64,000 nucleotides of DNA from Albifimbria verrucaria (lineage: Eukaryota; Ascomycota; Sordariomycetes; Hypocreales; Stachybotryaceae). Each line of letters starts with the position of its first letter. Position 1 is the stretch's first letter. Positions 46,989 through 58,789 of this stretch are shown here, piece by piece. The stretch lies in contig JAHREC010000018.1 in the NCBI GenBank assembly GCA_020081605.1, positions 5,332,001-5,396,000 of the forward strand. The letters run 5' to 3'. Under the pieces are notes generated by a model. The model made no database searches. It worked only from the letters and a program-made list of their open reading frames with translations, and was not told the origin of the DNA. The translations under genes and the position numbers were made by a program.

Positions 46989-47908
46989 GGTTATGAGGTG
47001 TATACTTTGATCGTTTAGGAATGAAACATACAAAAGCTCAAATACACCCAGAAATAGTCTGTTTTGACGATGCACAGCGAATCATGGACTGAGATGAAGT
47101 GAATGACGTAGTGAGGCGTTGGGGATTTTCCCCAACCGTTGTCTAATATGGGCTACCCTACACCTAAGCCAACGTTGGCATAAAGTTGGGAGCGAACACG
47201 CCGCACCGAAGCTGTCGGTCAGCGACAATCATTGGGACCAATTTGAGTACCTTGTTCTTGAATTTTCTTATCGTGTTCCTGTTCGCGAGCACTATACTCC
47301 TCTAGCAGTGTCCAAAAACATGTATCCTAACAGTTTCCCTGATATTGGTTAGAGGTGAGAGCTAAATAGGAACGGAGCTGCGTGTAACTGTTAATAGTGA
47401 TTCTCAAAATGATCTTTTGATGAGCTCGTTCTGCACAGTCAAGAGAGTTTAGTTGTCAATATGATACGATTTCGATTATGCCGTAACTAGTAGCTCATCA
47501 TACTAAATAAACATTGTGTAAACCTCTCACGTCGAAGCCCACTATAAGCACATGATGCTAGGAAAATGAGTGGCATCGTGTCTCGCACATATAATTGACA
47601 GTTCAATTTTTTGAAGGGTTTACTCCCGTATCTAGTTTTTCTGAACGAAATACATACCTGGCTGGTCTGGGGTCTTCCTTACATACACCTTGTTGAGCCA
47701 TCCATGAGTTAAAAATCGGAGATGATGGAGCATGAGAAAACTTTGTTAAAAAGTAATCATATATATACGATGCAGGATTTTAACGTCTTTGTCATTTCAC
47801 GTAGTTTTTGAGCCTCTTGCTAAACTGTAGGCTTCCACCTTATCAGGACAAGTGACTGAAGGAAACAAGCAAGCAAGTTTGCCGCACATATCTTCTACAG
47901 CCCCCATC
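46989..47908. promoter_or_regulatory. Divergent promoter, AT-rich, between DUF1769 and GH43 genes
   Basis: Head-to-head starts about 920 bp apart. 47350-47830 is markedly AT-rich with ATATATATACGATGCAGG near 47758, a TATA-like element about 150 bp before the GH43 ATG. No gene seen. Confidence 0.5.
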
Positions 47909-48906
47909 ATGAGGAGAGGATACAGCCTTGCCGGGGCAGCTATCCTGTTACAATGGCTTGCTCATACGGTGTATGGCATCCCTCAGCTTGTCGAGCCCTA
48001 CAGAAAAACAGAAATCCAAAGGGGCAAAACTGGACCAACCCTATCGTTCAAGGATGGTACGCAGACCCAGACGCGGTCAAGTTCGGAGACACGTACTGGA
48101 TCTATGCCACGGTATCGCTTAGCAAGGGCGCGCAGGGTACTTTCGACGCATTCTCCAGCAAGGACTTGGTCAACTGGGAAAAACACCCCGCCGTTTTCTC
48201 CAAGAAAGACTCGGTTTGGGCGCGACACTCCCTCTGGGCACCTTCTGTAGTCGAGCACGACGGCAATTACTATCTCTACTACACAGCCAACAACCCAACG
48301 CATGGCATGGAGTTCATGAAAGGGATCGGTGTAGCCAGGGCGTCCAGCCCGGGGGCCGTTTGTGGATATTAGAGACAGGCCCATAGTGACCGCATACCAC
48401 GGCGCCCGATGGATGTATCCCATGGACCAGCAGATCTTTATTGACGATGATGGGGAAAAGTACATTATCTGGGGCGCTAAGCGCGCCAACATAGCACCCT
48501 TGGGCGATGATATGGTGAGCCTGGGAATATGGGAGGACGGACACAGGTTCAAAGACATCACTCCTTGCAAGAGGTACATGGAAGCACCATACATGATCAA
48601 ACGCGAGGGATATACTACTTCATGTGGTCCGAGAACGACTACTGGACGGCAAACTATCAGGTAGCGTACGGGTCGTCGACTTCCATCACAGGGCCGTTCA
48701 GGCGTAAAGGCGTGATTCTGTCCACGGACAAGCCGATCGCAGAGGGGCCCGGTCACCACTCAGTGTTTCAAGACAACAACGGAAAGTCTTATATTGCCTA
48801 TCACCGGCGTGCTGTAGGTGACAAGGTCGGCGATAACCGAGTCCTTGCAATCGACCGCTTGGTCTTCGATAAAAATGGCAAAATGAGGCGAGTCTACATG
48901 ACCTGA
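47909..48906 (+). CDS. Secreted glycoside hydrolase family 43
   Basis: Five-bladed beta-propeller hydrolase acting on arabinan, arabinoxylan or xylo-oligomers; the exact substrate is not visible. Starts MRRGYSLAGAAILLQWLAHTV, a signal peptide cleaved near VYG-IPQ. Catalytic landmarks: base Asp in GWYADPDAVKFGDTYWIYAT, DLVNWEKHPAVF, WAPSVVEHDGNYYLYYTAN, FIDDDGEKYIIWGAK, and the acid Glu in RYMEAPYMIKREG followed by YYFMWSENDYW. Ends AIDRLVFDKNGKMRRVYMT. About 332 residues, single domain, no carbohydrate-binding module. Breaks: A run 48004-48008 (one A missing), G run 48351-48355 (two missing or one extra) and GGG 48607-48609 (one missing). Single exon. With the AA9 gene it is one of two secreted polysaccharide-degrading enzymes in the window, but they are 41 kb apart. 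Confidence 0.92.
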
Positions 48907-48940
48907 GGGAGGGAGGGAAGGAAGGAAAGAAGGAAGGAAA
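48905..48940 (+). repeat. GGGA/GGAA purine microsatellite
   Basis: Begins just at the GH43 stop codon: GAGGGAGGGAGGG then GAAGGAAGGAAAGAAGGAAGG. About 36 bases of pure purine. Confidence 0.85.
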
Positions 48941-49848
48941 GCTAGCCCCGAACAAGTTTGCTGAAGATTGGAAAATGTTTTGGTCTAGGCTGTCTTGTTG
49001 GCCACCCGCTAGGTAGTTTGTCTCAGATGTGAAGCCTCCCGAGAAATAACGGCTGCACGTTATGGTCTAACGTTAGTGCTTGTTACTGGCTTCAGCCATC
49101 AGCTAGGTGCACTCTCGGAAGCCGGACATTGTAAGAAATACGGCGCTCGGACAATACTGGGAAACAAGACGGGGTTAGCTTGGGTGTTCCAAGTGAAGCC
49201 AAAGGGCAGCTCTGACCTCATAACTATACCCTGCATGACGGAACTAGCTGTAGACTAACCGTGCCATGCGCTTCTACATAGTATCACCGTGCAGATCAAA
49301 GAGAGAAGGAGAGAAGAAAAAAAAAGGCAATTAGTTTTCAAGACCGACTGTTCTCTAACGCCCAAAGTCCTCATGAAACATGACATATGTAGTCAGGGTT
49401 TTGCCTCGGCCTGGAGCCAACTTGACTAGAATGGTAGATGTCGTGGTGATCACGCTAGATAAATGAGGAAATGAGAGTCGCAGCGTCAGGCGCCTTTTCA
49501 ACTACACCTACTTAGACTATACGGTACCCAGATTCAACACTCAACATTTTCCCTGTATGCGTTGGTACCTCCATCGTTGACAGCCCACTGTTAAAAGCAT
49601 ATGTCATTCTGCGTGCACTTGGGGTTTTCCTATTTCGGCGCCCTCGTCAAGTCCTCATTCAGACAGGGGTGTTTCAGCATTCACCATAGATACTTTGTCA
49701 CGTCGTCGTCACACCCATCCTGCATCTGCCTGCTCGCGCCTGCAAAGCCTTTCAGACAATCACAGCAACAACCGTCTAAAAGGTCCGATACACCGAGTAC
49801 AGTGCTAGCATCGACCAGGCCCTCAACACCTTCCACTGGCTTGCTCAA
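48941..49848. other. Intergenic / hydrolase promoter
   Basis: 3' flank of GH43, then presumed promoter of the hydrolase. A run of nine A near 49317. No gene seen. Confidence 0.5.
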
Positions 49849-51339
49849 ATGATCGGCACGTCGTTCGCCGAGTATGTCTTCATACGCATCTCCATCCTCT
49901 TCGTCCGCCACACCCACCTCATCTATGCAGCCGCCCTACTGACCCTAGTCCTCGTATACGGTACGCGCGCATGGCAGCTACCTGCAGCTTGGGTCCTGTG
50001 CACCCTCCTTGCTGCAGAGGCAGCATTCGCATGCTTCGTCTACTACCCTTTCACGAGGCGGCTCTCGCGCCCGGCGGTGCACCCGCTACCGCTGCCCTCC
50101 AAGGAACGGCGCGCCTTGTTTGATAGGTGTCTTGGCAACATCACCTCTCCGGAGACGTATCTAAGTGGCTGGTTCCTCGGTGCCGAGATGGAGGAGATCC
50201 GACGTGACAACGTCAGGGAGTTCCTGCTGTGGGCCTTCTTCGACCTGCAGGCGGAGACGTTTGACGACAACGACGACCCCGACATCACGCGCGAGCTGAA
50301 CCAGTACATTGCCGTTATCGAGCAGCAGCTTGGGCGCCCGTTCGCCCGGGGTCGAGGCTCGGCCAAATGCCTCCGGCTGACCTTCGACAGCATCACCACC
50401 GCCTACCGGAGTCTTGCGTGGTATTGCGTGATGGCCCTGCTTGATCAGTTCACCAACGCGTACCTCCGCATGCACGGCTTTCGTTACTACGCTAGATCTA
50501 CCACCTCCACCCTGGAAACGTTCCCTCCGAGGCCACACGAGCTCTTGACCAAGCGGCGATCACCGGCGCCTTCGCTGAGCTACTGGTACCAGCCTCACTG
50601 TGACGATACCAAGGTCCCTATTGTCTTCCTCCATGGCATCGGCGTGGGGCTGTGGACATATGTCAGATTCCTGACCGAAGTGCATGCAGCTGACAGGCGG
50701 AACGCTGGCGTCGGCATCATTGCCATCGAGTTCCTTCCCGTTTCATTCAGGTTAACGCCGCCTCCGCCGGATAAGATGGAGTTTGTGAGGCAGATGACGA
50801 GCATTCTTGATCACCATGAATGGAAGAACTTCTCGGTGGTGTCACATTCTTACGGATCGGTCCTAACTACCCATATGCTCTCCCAGCCTAGCATGCGCGA
50901 GAGAATCTCTAGCGTTGTCCTCATTGACCCAGTCACCATTGGTCTACATCTACCTGACGTGGCCTTCAACTTCACACGACGCCTTCCCAGACGCGCTAAT
51001 GAGTGGCAGCTGTGGTACTTTGCCAGCACGGATCCAGGCGTCGCGCTATGTCTTGGTAGGTACTTCTTCTGGCAGCAGAACATCATCTGGAAAGAGGAGC
51101 TACTGGCAATGGCGGGCACCCGGAATGACGAACCAGCTGAGGAGAAATGCAAGATCGCCGTCTGCCTATCAGGGAGAGACCTGATAGTTGACACGGCGGC
51201 AGTTGCGCACTACTTGGAAGGCACAGAGGGTGTGGAGGTTGTCATCTTTCCCCAATTAGACCACGCGCAGGTTTTTGACGACGCACCCAACCGGCAGCAA
51301 GTCGTGCAGTTGATTAAGTGGTACGGTAGTAAGTCATAG
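49849..51339 (+). CDS. Membrane-anchored alpha/beta hydrolase
   Basis: 496 residues in one uninterrupted exon. Two hydrophobic stretches in the first 75 residues (LIYAAALLTLVLVYG and WVLCTLLAAEAAFACFVYY) anchor it in a membrane. A cap-like region of about 170 residues follows. The hydrolase fold begins with IVFLHGIGVGLW (oxyanion HG at about 262), the nucleophile elbow SHSYGS puts Ser at 334, the acid is Asp 444 or 448 in SGRDLIVDT, and His 472 lies in QLDHAQVF. The elbow is S-x-S-x-G instead of the usual G-x-S-x-G. Probably an esterase or lipase acting on a membrane lipid; the substrate is unknown. ATG at 49849 is directly followed by the first membrane region. The gene ends 98 bp from the convergent cupin gene. 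No frame break in 1.5 kb. Confidence 0.88.
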   Translation: MIGTSFAEYVFIRISILFVRHTHLIYAAALLTLVLVYGTRAWQLPAAWVLCTLLAAEAAFACFVYYPFTRRLSRPAVHPLPLPSKERRALFDRCLGNITSPETYLSGWFLGAEMEEIRRDNVREFLLWAFFDLQAETFDDNDDPDITRELNQYIAVIEQQLGRPFARGRGSAKCLRLTFDSITTAYRSLAWYCVMALLDQFTNAYLRMHGFRYYARSTTSTLETFPPRPHELLTKRRSPAPSLSYWYQPHCDDTKVPIVFLHGIGVGLWTYVRFLTEVHAADRRNAGVGIIAIEFLPVSFRLTPPPPDKMEFVRQMTSILDHHEWKNFSVVSHSYGSVLTTHMLSQPSMRERISSVVLIDPVTIGLHLPDVAFNFTRRLPRRANEWQLWYFASTDPGVALCLGRYFFWQQNIIWKEELLAMAGTRNDEPAEEKCKIAVCLSGRDLIVDTAAVAHYLEGTEGVEVVIFPQLDHAQVFDDAPNRQQVVQLIKWYGSKS

Positions 51340-51437
51340 GCTGCCGAGGCAGATATCCCGGAGGTCCGTGTATGGGGAGCGGCAACCAACGCAGACCGCC
51401 TTGGAAGAAGAAACACGAGCCAAGAAGTTGGTCGAGG

Positions 51438-52124
51438 TCATATGCGTGATCCTTCAGCTTTCCGCGGCTTCATCACCTCCCCAGTCAGTGAGGGTGGCCC
51501 CTCTGGGCTTGGACCGCTCTGGATGACAACGCAGACGACGTCCGCGTCGGTGTCATTCCGGATCTGATGCTCGGTCCAGGCAGGGATGACGGCAAAGTCA
51601 CCAGACGACAGCTCATGCCGGCGCAGCTCTGAGTTGAAGCCCTCGTTGACAATTAGAAGTCCGGTACCGGAGGCGACGTATACGATGGCGTCTTGGGCGG
51701 GGAGATTAGAGGTTACCAACGACACCCGGGAAGGGTAAGGGAGAGGAGACGACGGGCACTTGATGACCTGCGGGGTTCTTGCGTACCTAGCTCGCCGTTA
51801 TGGCGTATGGGCGTCGCCGAGTGTGGGCGGGTGGTGAGGACTGCTCGGGGTAAGATTTCGAGGTTAGTGTGTACATGGAAATAGCAACAACCAGAGCGCC
51901 GGGGCGATAAGAGCAGCAGGTTCATGCAAGAGGGGCCCTGCGAGCCAAGCCAACTCACCAGATGCGCACATCTTATCGCACTTGTTGACGACAGCGGGTC
52001 TGTTGATGACGGGCCCTTCCACGGTTGGATGTGTTGGCTCCAGGTCCGCGGCACGTGCGACGTGAGTGGTGGACGGCATGATCATGGGAATGATATCGGA
52101 GATGATGGGGAGCAGAGAGGCCAT
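51438..52124 (-). CDS. Small single-domain cupin protein
   Basis: Exons 52124-51959, 51840-51787 and 51691-51438, total 474 nt, 157 residues, no break. Starts MASLLPIISDIIPMIMPSTT; a shorter start at MPSTTHV is possible. Splicing joins KMCAS to VLTTRPHSATPIRHNGEL and then DAIVYVASGTGLLIVNEG. The cupin core is visible: VYVASGTGLLIV (motif 1 strand), LSSGDFAVIPAWTEHQIRND (motif 2, with the conserved P-x4-H). Only one of the usual motif 1 histidines is obvious (PHSATPIRH), so metal binding is uncertain. Relatives include small oxidoreductase, isomerase and storage-like cupins; no specific reaction can be assigned. Confidence 0.75.
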
Positions 52125-52910
52125 GATTTCTCCGGGGTTTAGAGAGGCAACGACTGAGGATTGCGGACAAGAGACGGCCGTCGCGGTTCGAGGGTGTCAA
52201 GGGCCGAGGACGAAGTGGATGTAACACGAGCGAAGCCAGACTAGGAAGGCGATATGGCGACTTGGTGCGGTAGCAGGGCAGTGGAAGGAGAGCGTTGAAT
52301 GGCTGGCACGGCTGCCGAGATATGATATCAGGCCCCGGATGAGAAGAGTGAATGACCAACGTGACAGAGGCCGAGACGTGTCGGCTATGCTCTATGGCGA
52401 CGGCTGCTCCGCTGGCTCGTGGGGCTGTGGAGGTAATGTAATGGCTGGTTGGCGGATATTCTCCTTGGTGTGTAGACGAGGAGCAGCGGAACGGGTTCAG
52501 GGCGCTGTGCTGTAACGTCCTGTGCTATAGCAAAGGCGCATATATGGTGAGGTGTCCTACAGAAGCGGCGGTTAGCCCGACGACGAAGGTCGAGTTGACG
52601 ATCTGGGTTGCGTTTACTGATGCCGGTTGAGGACGTTGCCGACGCAAGAAGCGACTGGGGGTTGGGACGCGATGCGATGCGGTGCAGGCGAGGCTGAAAA
52701 GACGATCACCTGTCGTCATCAATCGGAGTGCTACCAACAGCCCGGCTCCAGGGTATCACACCTCGTTATCAGGGGAGCACGTCGGGATGTTGAAGCCGAA
52801 GAGGGACCGTTTGCTGGATGGCGTGCTAGGACTGGGTAGATAGTGAATGAAGCTATGTGAGAGGATATGTCGCGATTACTGCATACCCAGTAGATAGGTG
52901 GTGAGGAATA

Positions 52911-52990
52911 GTACCTAGGTAGGTAAGGTAGGTAGGCAAGCAAGCAAGGTAGGTAGGTAGGTAGGCAGGTAGGGAGGTAGGTAAGCAGGC
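52911..52990 (+). repeat. GGTA/GGCA tetranucleotide repeat
   Basis: About 80 bases of interrupted GTAG/GTAA/GCAA tetramers (AGGTAGGTAAGGTAGGTAGG and similar). Confidence 0.9.
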
Positions 52991-54534
52991 ACACCTGGTC
53001 GTTGCAACGAAGAAGCGCCTTACTCTTACTACCGTACCGGCCGGTATGCTAGATTGACTTTGACCACCTTCCCCATTTGCTACCCCGCTATGATGCTTAA
53101 ATGCATGAGAGATTGTGGGTGAAGGAGAAGATGGGGCACAACAACTGCCCACTCAGGAAGCACGCATTACCGGCGTGTAAGTAAGGAAGTGGTAGGTCAG
53201 CAAAAATAAATAAAACACGTCTGTATAGGTAGGCTGCTTGTTTAAAGAGGTCCAGGTCCAGACCCAGGGTCCGCTACAGTGCCCATGGCCGGAAATTACA
53301 AGGCGATCAACGCAGAAGCGTGGGACGTCAGAAATTAACTTCAATTCCCTACATAGATGCCTTTCCACGGTTGCTTCTGCAACAGGATGGACCCGGCGCA
53401 CTCGCTACTATGTATTGAGCAAGTTGCGGCCCTCCTGCGCGGGCTGGGCTCCTCTCCGTGTGCGAGCGAGACCCATCGCGCGTTTGCATGACAAGCGTAG
53501 GGTCCATCCGAAGATCAGGTTACATTTCGAGCAGGAGGACAAAACACGACCAACAAGGTTCTCATCGTACAGCGTACAGTACCGTCGCTACGGCTCGAGA
53601 TCTTGGAGACGGTCAAACCGCGTCCAAAGATGGATCCAGGCCAGCACAAGATTGACTAAATCAGGAAGCTGAGAAAGCCGTCAGAGGCAGACGCCAAACC
53701 CGGATGGACCATGACCTACCGTGTACGGATTTCGGTATGTTTTTAGCCCACGACTGCCTTTGACACCGTGGAGTGTGAAAGGGGCCCATGTGGCTTGACG
53801 CCCACCGGATGCTTCCGATCCTTGTCCGTGTCGGCATGGCACAGACCAGCCAGACCAAGTCGAGTAGGTCGGCAACGAGGCACGAGGACGAGAAGGGCAA
53901 AAGAAACAACCGGGGACCCAAAGTGGGAACCGTTCAGGCCAAGCTCAAAGGATCATCGAAGCACGTTGGGAGTCGACGAGATAGACGGTCGGCTGGCACC
54001 TGCTCGATGAGGCGCGGACGGACAACGGTGGGCTATCAAATCCTCTGGCCTTGCGGGCTAACGTCGAGAGGACCTACCAAGGTAGGCAAGCAACGGCGCG
54101 GTGGGGAAGGGGAATGCCATCAAGGGAAATGCTTGGCGTGCGGCCTCCACCCGCATCGACGCCGACTGGTTGGTTAGGGCTACTACGGCAAAGTGAGGCA
54201 GGGCAGGAATTTTCCATTTATCCTCCGGGCCTTTTTATCGTCGTGGAGAACGTGTGCATTGTATGTATGAGAGGCAGAGAGGAGCCACGCGCGCATGCGC
54301 CAGCGTCGCAGAAATGGAGGGAAGGGGGAATAGATACGGGGTGGGAGGCAGGGGGTTAAAACAGCGTGGAGCAGAGGTCGTCGATGCAGGCAGGGTTTAC
54401 GTCGTCGAGAGCTGACAGGGTATCGTGTCTATATTCAGCATTCAGTAGAGGAGAGGGAAGGGCTGGGATAGGCGGTCAAAGTTGGAGGGATGGGATGGGA
54501 GTAGGATGGAGGGAGGGCCGGCCATGCGAGGTCA

Positions 54535-54630
54535 TGTAAGTATGTAGGTAGGTATGTATGTATGTATGTATGTATGTGAGGTAAGGCAAGGCAAGGCAAG
54601 GTAAGGTAAGGTATGGATGTATGGATGGGC
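54535..54630 (+). repeat. Compound repeat: GTAT tetramers then GGCAA/GGTAA pentamers
   Basis: GTAGGTAGGTATGTATG with at least six TATG units to 54577, followed by AAGGC and AAGGT pentamers to 54612 and GGATGTATGGATGGG. Confidence 0.9.
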
Positions 54631-54719
54631 ATCTCAACGTAACGTTAGATTCGGAGGACCAACTGCCTTGCATTTAGAGTGACCGACATATACCTTGATC
54701 TGCACTGTTTTGGGACTGC

Positions 54720-54780
54720 CGAGGTGGATTGGATGGATGGGTGGGCGAGTGGATGGATAGATGGATGGGCGGAAAGATAA
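54720..54780 (+). repeat. GGAT tetranucleotide repeat
   Basis: Interrupted GGAT/GGGT units (GGATTGGATGGATGGGTGGG and following). Confidence 0.8.
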
Positions 54781-54879
54781 ATTAGGGGATAAAGGAAAGG
54801 AGATGGGATTGAGATGGGATAGAGAGTGAGAACAGAGAGAGAAAGACAGAGGGGGAGAGAGGCCGTGAGTGCCCAACGT

Positions 54880-54920
54880 TGGGCAAGGCGAGGCGAGGCG
54901 AGGCGAGACGAGGCAAGGAG
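54880..54920 (+). repeat. GAGGC pentanucleotide repeat
   Basis: About seven units of AAGGC/GAGGC/GAGAC type; the same pentamer recurs at about 55890. Confidence 0.8.
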
Positions 54921-56264
54921 CTGTCCTGCTCTGATGCACAGCTGGATAACGGTGGTGAAAACAGTATGATGATGGATGGATGGATGGTTGGAGGTTGATC
55001 AGCCGCAGCAGGACAGCCAATTGTTTCCATGCCTAGTCGCCGCCACCCGTCATCAATCCCAGATCTAGCAGACATGGACCTGCAATCCCTGGTCGTGCAA
55101 GCCAAGGCCAAGTGACCAAAAACTGGCCGTTGCTTATTTGAACAACTCCGATCTTAGGCCTTGGGCCAGGCTGCTTATTACTTGGCCACCGCGACATCGC
55201 TCCTTGCCTGGCGAGGTCTGGTCTGTTGAATCCATCAACCTCCTTCGTGCCTGCCTTGCTCGATTGACCCAGGAGCAGTGCCTGCCTCCTTGCCTCTCAA
55301 GGCACCTTACCTACCTAGGCTATTTACCTACTTACCTCATCATCGCGCTGGTGACGGAAATATTTTATTTTATCCATTTATTTTTATTTTTACCATCTCC
55401 TCGTCTGTCTTTGCCCGCCGCCCATTGCCATACCGTGTGCTGTGCTGTGCTCGCCAAACTCCTTTCTCTCACACAGTCTCTTTTTTCTCCACGCGCTAAA
55501 ACCATCCAACCCTTCTTCGTCTCTCTTCTCCTGCTACGACTAATACTGCGTCTCTCTCAAACCCCCTCCCCCTCCCCTCCTCCCGCAGGCCACCTCGGTG
55601 AGCGCACGTTGCAGGATCCTTTGTCGACACGGCGATCCGAAGAGTGCAGTCAAGGTTCCTTGGCATCGTCCTGGCCTCTGTCTGGTACGGTAGCACCAAG
55701 CTGAAATTCCAGGCTCTCGCTGCTGGCTGCTGGCTGGCTGCTGGCCTCGGACGCTATTGAACGGGCAGCTCGGATTGCCTACCGGTACATGGCATTGCAT
55801 TGCTTCGCAGGTACCTTGCATTGCATTTCCACGGCTCGAAGACACCTAGCATCACTACCTTGGCGACCATCGACCACCTCCCCAAAGCCACGGCGAGGCG
55901 AGGCGAGGTCCAGCAACGTAAGGTAACTGGTTAAAGTGGCCTGAGCCCATCAAGGTCTCAGGTCTTCTTGATCCTCGGCTGGGGACTTGGCTTGGCCTGG
56001 TCCTTTCCTCCTGCACGTTGTTGCTTTAGGTTGGCGAGCCTCCACGTTCTCCACAACGTCACCCCGTCCAGAACCCACCCCGATACGCCTCGCTCTCGAA
56101 TCAATTACGCACGGCTCGGCACTTTTGGTTCACGATCGAATGGTTCCTCATGCAACCCTGAGCCGCCCCTGGAGCTTCCAAAATTCTCATCTCATCCTCG
56201 TCGGACTCGTCTGCCCGATTCACTCTCAGCTCCGGCAAATTAAGGTTTAAGTCCAACACCCGCC

Positions 56265-58254
56265 ATGGCTGTTGATGATTCGGCCGAGACGGACCAGGCG
56301 CCTCTTTCTCTCCAGCCTCCAACGACATCAATCTCATCCTCATCCTCATCATTACCATCACCATCACCATCACCCTCCACCTCGACCTCCTCAGGCCATC
56401 CATCTGGATCATCACAACCCCACCCCCGCCCTCGCCTCACTCTCATCAACGCCGTGACGGCTAGAGCCAGCACACCGAGCAGCTGCCCATCGTTCCCACT
56501 CTTGTCGTGACATCCTCCAGCAACTACGGCCGTCTCGACCCAGAAAACGAGAGCAACCTGTCCGTCCTTGGCGTCCCTGGAGATACCATCAAGCATCATC
56601 GTTCAAGGCTCTCCAACATGTTGGGTCATGACGGTAAAGGTTCTGCCCAGACCGGCATACACACGCCTGGTTCAATGTCACCTTTCGACTCGTCCATCGA
56701 TCCATCATGGCCAACATCATCAGCACCCATCCGTTCTCGAGGAAAATCACCAGCCTACGTCTCCTCTCTCCTCACACTTCCTCCAGAACTTATCTTCGCA
56801 ATCTTCTCCCAGCTAGAGCCTCTCGACCTCGCTGCCATCTCTGCCACGTGCCGTGATCTGCGCAGGCATGCCTTGTCTGACTTTATATGGCAGCACTTCA
56901 TACAGCAGAACGTCCATGCTCCGGTGTCGAGTACCGGCCCGTTTTCTTCTTACCGCGATCTTTACGTCGCCCATGACAGGCTCTGGTTTCTCCCCAAATA
57001 CAAAATCTGGTTCTCCGACCGTGGTCTCACCGGGAGAATTATCATTGCACGGTTCGACCAACGTCGTGGCTGTATCGAGGGTTATCAGCTGCTGGCCGTT
57101 ACTAAGCGGACAACCTTCGAACACTGGAGTGCCGATAGCGATGTCATTATCCACAATTTCGAACCATTGGTCAAACTACACCTAGACAGGCCCGTCCTGC
57201 ATTTTGGCGTCGGCGATGAGCACGAAGAGGCCGGCCGCCTGCCCCGGCACCGCCAGTCCGACGCTAACCGATTCGCTGAAGAGCTCCCCATGAGCCTCGG
57301 GGACCACCAGAGCTTCGTACGTAGCAATTTCATCCTTACCCGACAGCTTGACCCGGCCGTGGCCGAGGAAAAATTTGCTCAACGCTTTCCCTACGACCAT
57401 GTATGGCCTCCGCCCTGCGTGCCGGCCCACTCTAATGTGACCGGTCTCAGCGGGGACGGCTCGGCCCTGTCACCTTATGATCGACCCAGATGCAGGTCCC
57501 AAGTCTGCGACCAGGCCTTCCGCATCCGCCAATGGATGGAGATGCCTGGATCGCCTTCCTGACGTTGCTTAGCCAAACGAGTGCTGTTGCCGGGCTGATC
57601 CGTGGCTTGGCTGCAGGCGAGGGCAGCGTCGGTGGCGTCGGCGTACATCTCGGTGAAGAGGTCTCGACCTACTCCACCCTGGACCCCGCCCTCTACACAC
57701 CGACTCCTACCAAGCCGTGGCGAGGCATATGGGTTGGCGACTATAGCGGCCATGGCTGCGAGTTCCTTCTTGTAAACCAACCCGACGATGAGCCGGCCAC
57801 GGACGAAGAGCTGGGGCTGTTCCATGGCGAGGATGAAACGTCGGAGTCCTGGGAGCAGCGTAGGGCCGAGGCGCGCCTCTACAGGGGTCGCCTGGAGGGC
57901 ATAAAGCTCACGGGCGATCCCAACGTTCCCCGAGGCGAATACACATTTGTGGCTGAGGATCTTGGTCCTGACGGTTTCGTCAGTGTTGCTTCAGATTCGC
58001 AATTTGCAGGAGCTAGGGTGGTTCGTAGCAAGGGTCACATCGCAGCCACTGGGTTTCTAAGAGGTATGTATTACCAACCTGGATCGTCGCCTCTAGACAT
58101 TTGGAGCATCTTACTGACCAGATGTTGAACAGACAAGTATATCGAAAGCCAGCTCATTCTTATCAGTCCTAACCGCATGGCCCAATATTGGGTCGAGTTC
58201 GGACATATCAGTTTTTATGAACGAGTCAACATCGACGATTTTATCACCCCTTGA
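56265..58254 (+). CDS. F-box protein
   Basis: Likely substrate receptor of an SCF ubiquitin ligase. Exons 56265-58063 and 58133-58254, about 640 residues. The first 100 residues are Ser/Pro-rich low complexity (SSSSSLPSPSPSPS). The F-box lies near residue 165: LLTLPPELIFAIFSQLEPLDLAAISATCRDLRRHALSD is the region, at 56770-56880. The C-terminal half is a conserved fungal beta-rich module: RLWFLPKYKIWFSD, STLDPALYTPTPTKPWRGIW, VGDYSGHGCEFLLVNQPDD, RLEGIKLTGDPNVPRGEYTF, then DKYIESQLILISPNRMAQYW after the intron (GTATGT, TTACTGAC branch, ACAG). Breaks at about 56466-56474 and 57530-57545 each imply one missing base; two restored bases give a multiple of three. The degradation target is unknown. 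Confidence 0.87.
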
Positions 58255-58789
58255 ATATTAAGGAGGCATAATTGGAATGTTGCCTTGTTCTTTGGATGGG
58301 TGATTCGGAATACTACGTTGCAGTAGTCAAGGTGTAATGTGATACTTTGTCATTGGAAATGCAAGATATATTTGGTTATACTACAAAGGGGGAACGTGCT
58401 TAGTAAGGACATGTATGCATGTCGAGCACGCCAGTGCTGCTATGCATTTCACACTCTCCTGCTCAGGCAGATGAGGATACTTTTGGAGCGGTAAATGGGC
58501 GTAACAGGGTTGAGTACATGGGGTTGACAATGAATGCACATGAGGAATGGGATTTACACGATACAAAGACTCTATGAGTTGTACGATGTATTTTGTATAG
58601 TATCATCTCGACGGTTCCTTGGAGGACCAGAGATGGTTGAGGCTGTATGCTTTGGGGTCATGATTGATGTTGGACTCAGTCGATGGACTGGCAAATAATG
58701 GATACTGTAAATAAGACGAAAACGATAGCAATATTTTCACATATACACCCAACGCTCGAATCGTCGTTAGCAACATAGTCTCGTGATCG
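58255..58789. other. Spacer between convergent F-box and PPAT genes
   Basis: 3' flanks only. Somewhat AT-rich; no gene seen. Confidence 0.5.

Larger units (their letters stand above)
52125..56264. other. 4.1-kb gene-free spacer rich in simple repeats
   Basis: No frame has a recognisable domain. Contains several microsatellite blocks listed separately, and CCTTACCTACCTAGG repeats near 55305-55330, CT-rich stretches at 55380-55600, and GGCGAGGCGAGGCGAGG at about 55890. The right third (from about 55140) is presumably promoter and 5' leader of the F-box gene; a 188-codon frame there is translation of a CT-rich tract. Confidence 0.5.

Noticed and set aside
52911..52990. Telomere-like repeat
   Set aside because: The unit is GGTA/GGCA, not TTAGGG, and genes continue on both sides.
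55138..55704. 188-codon plus-strand frame upstream of the F-box gene
   Set aside because: Translation of CT-rich leader and simple sequence; no conserved motif.
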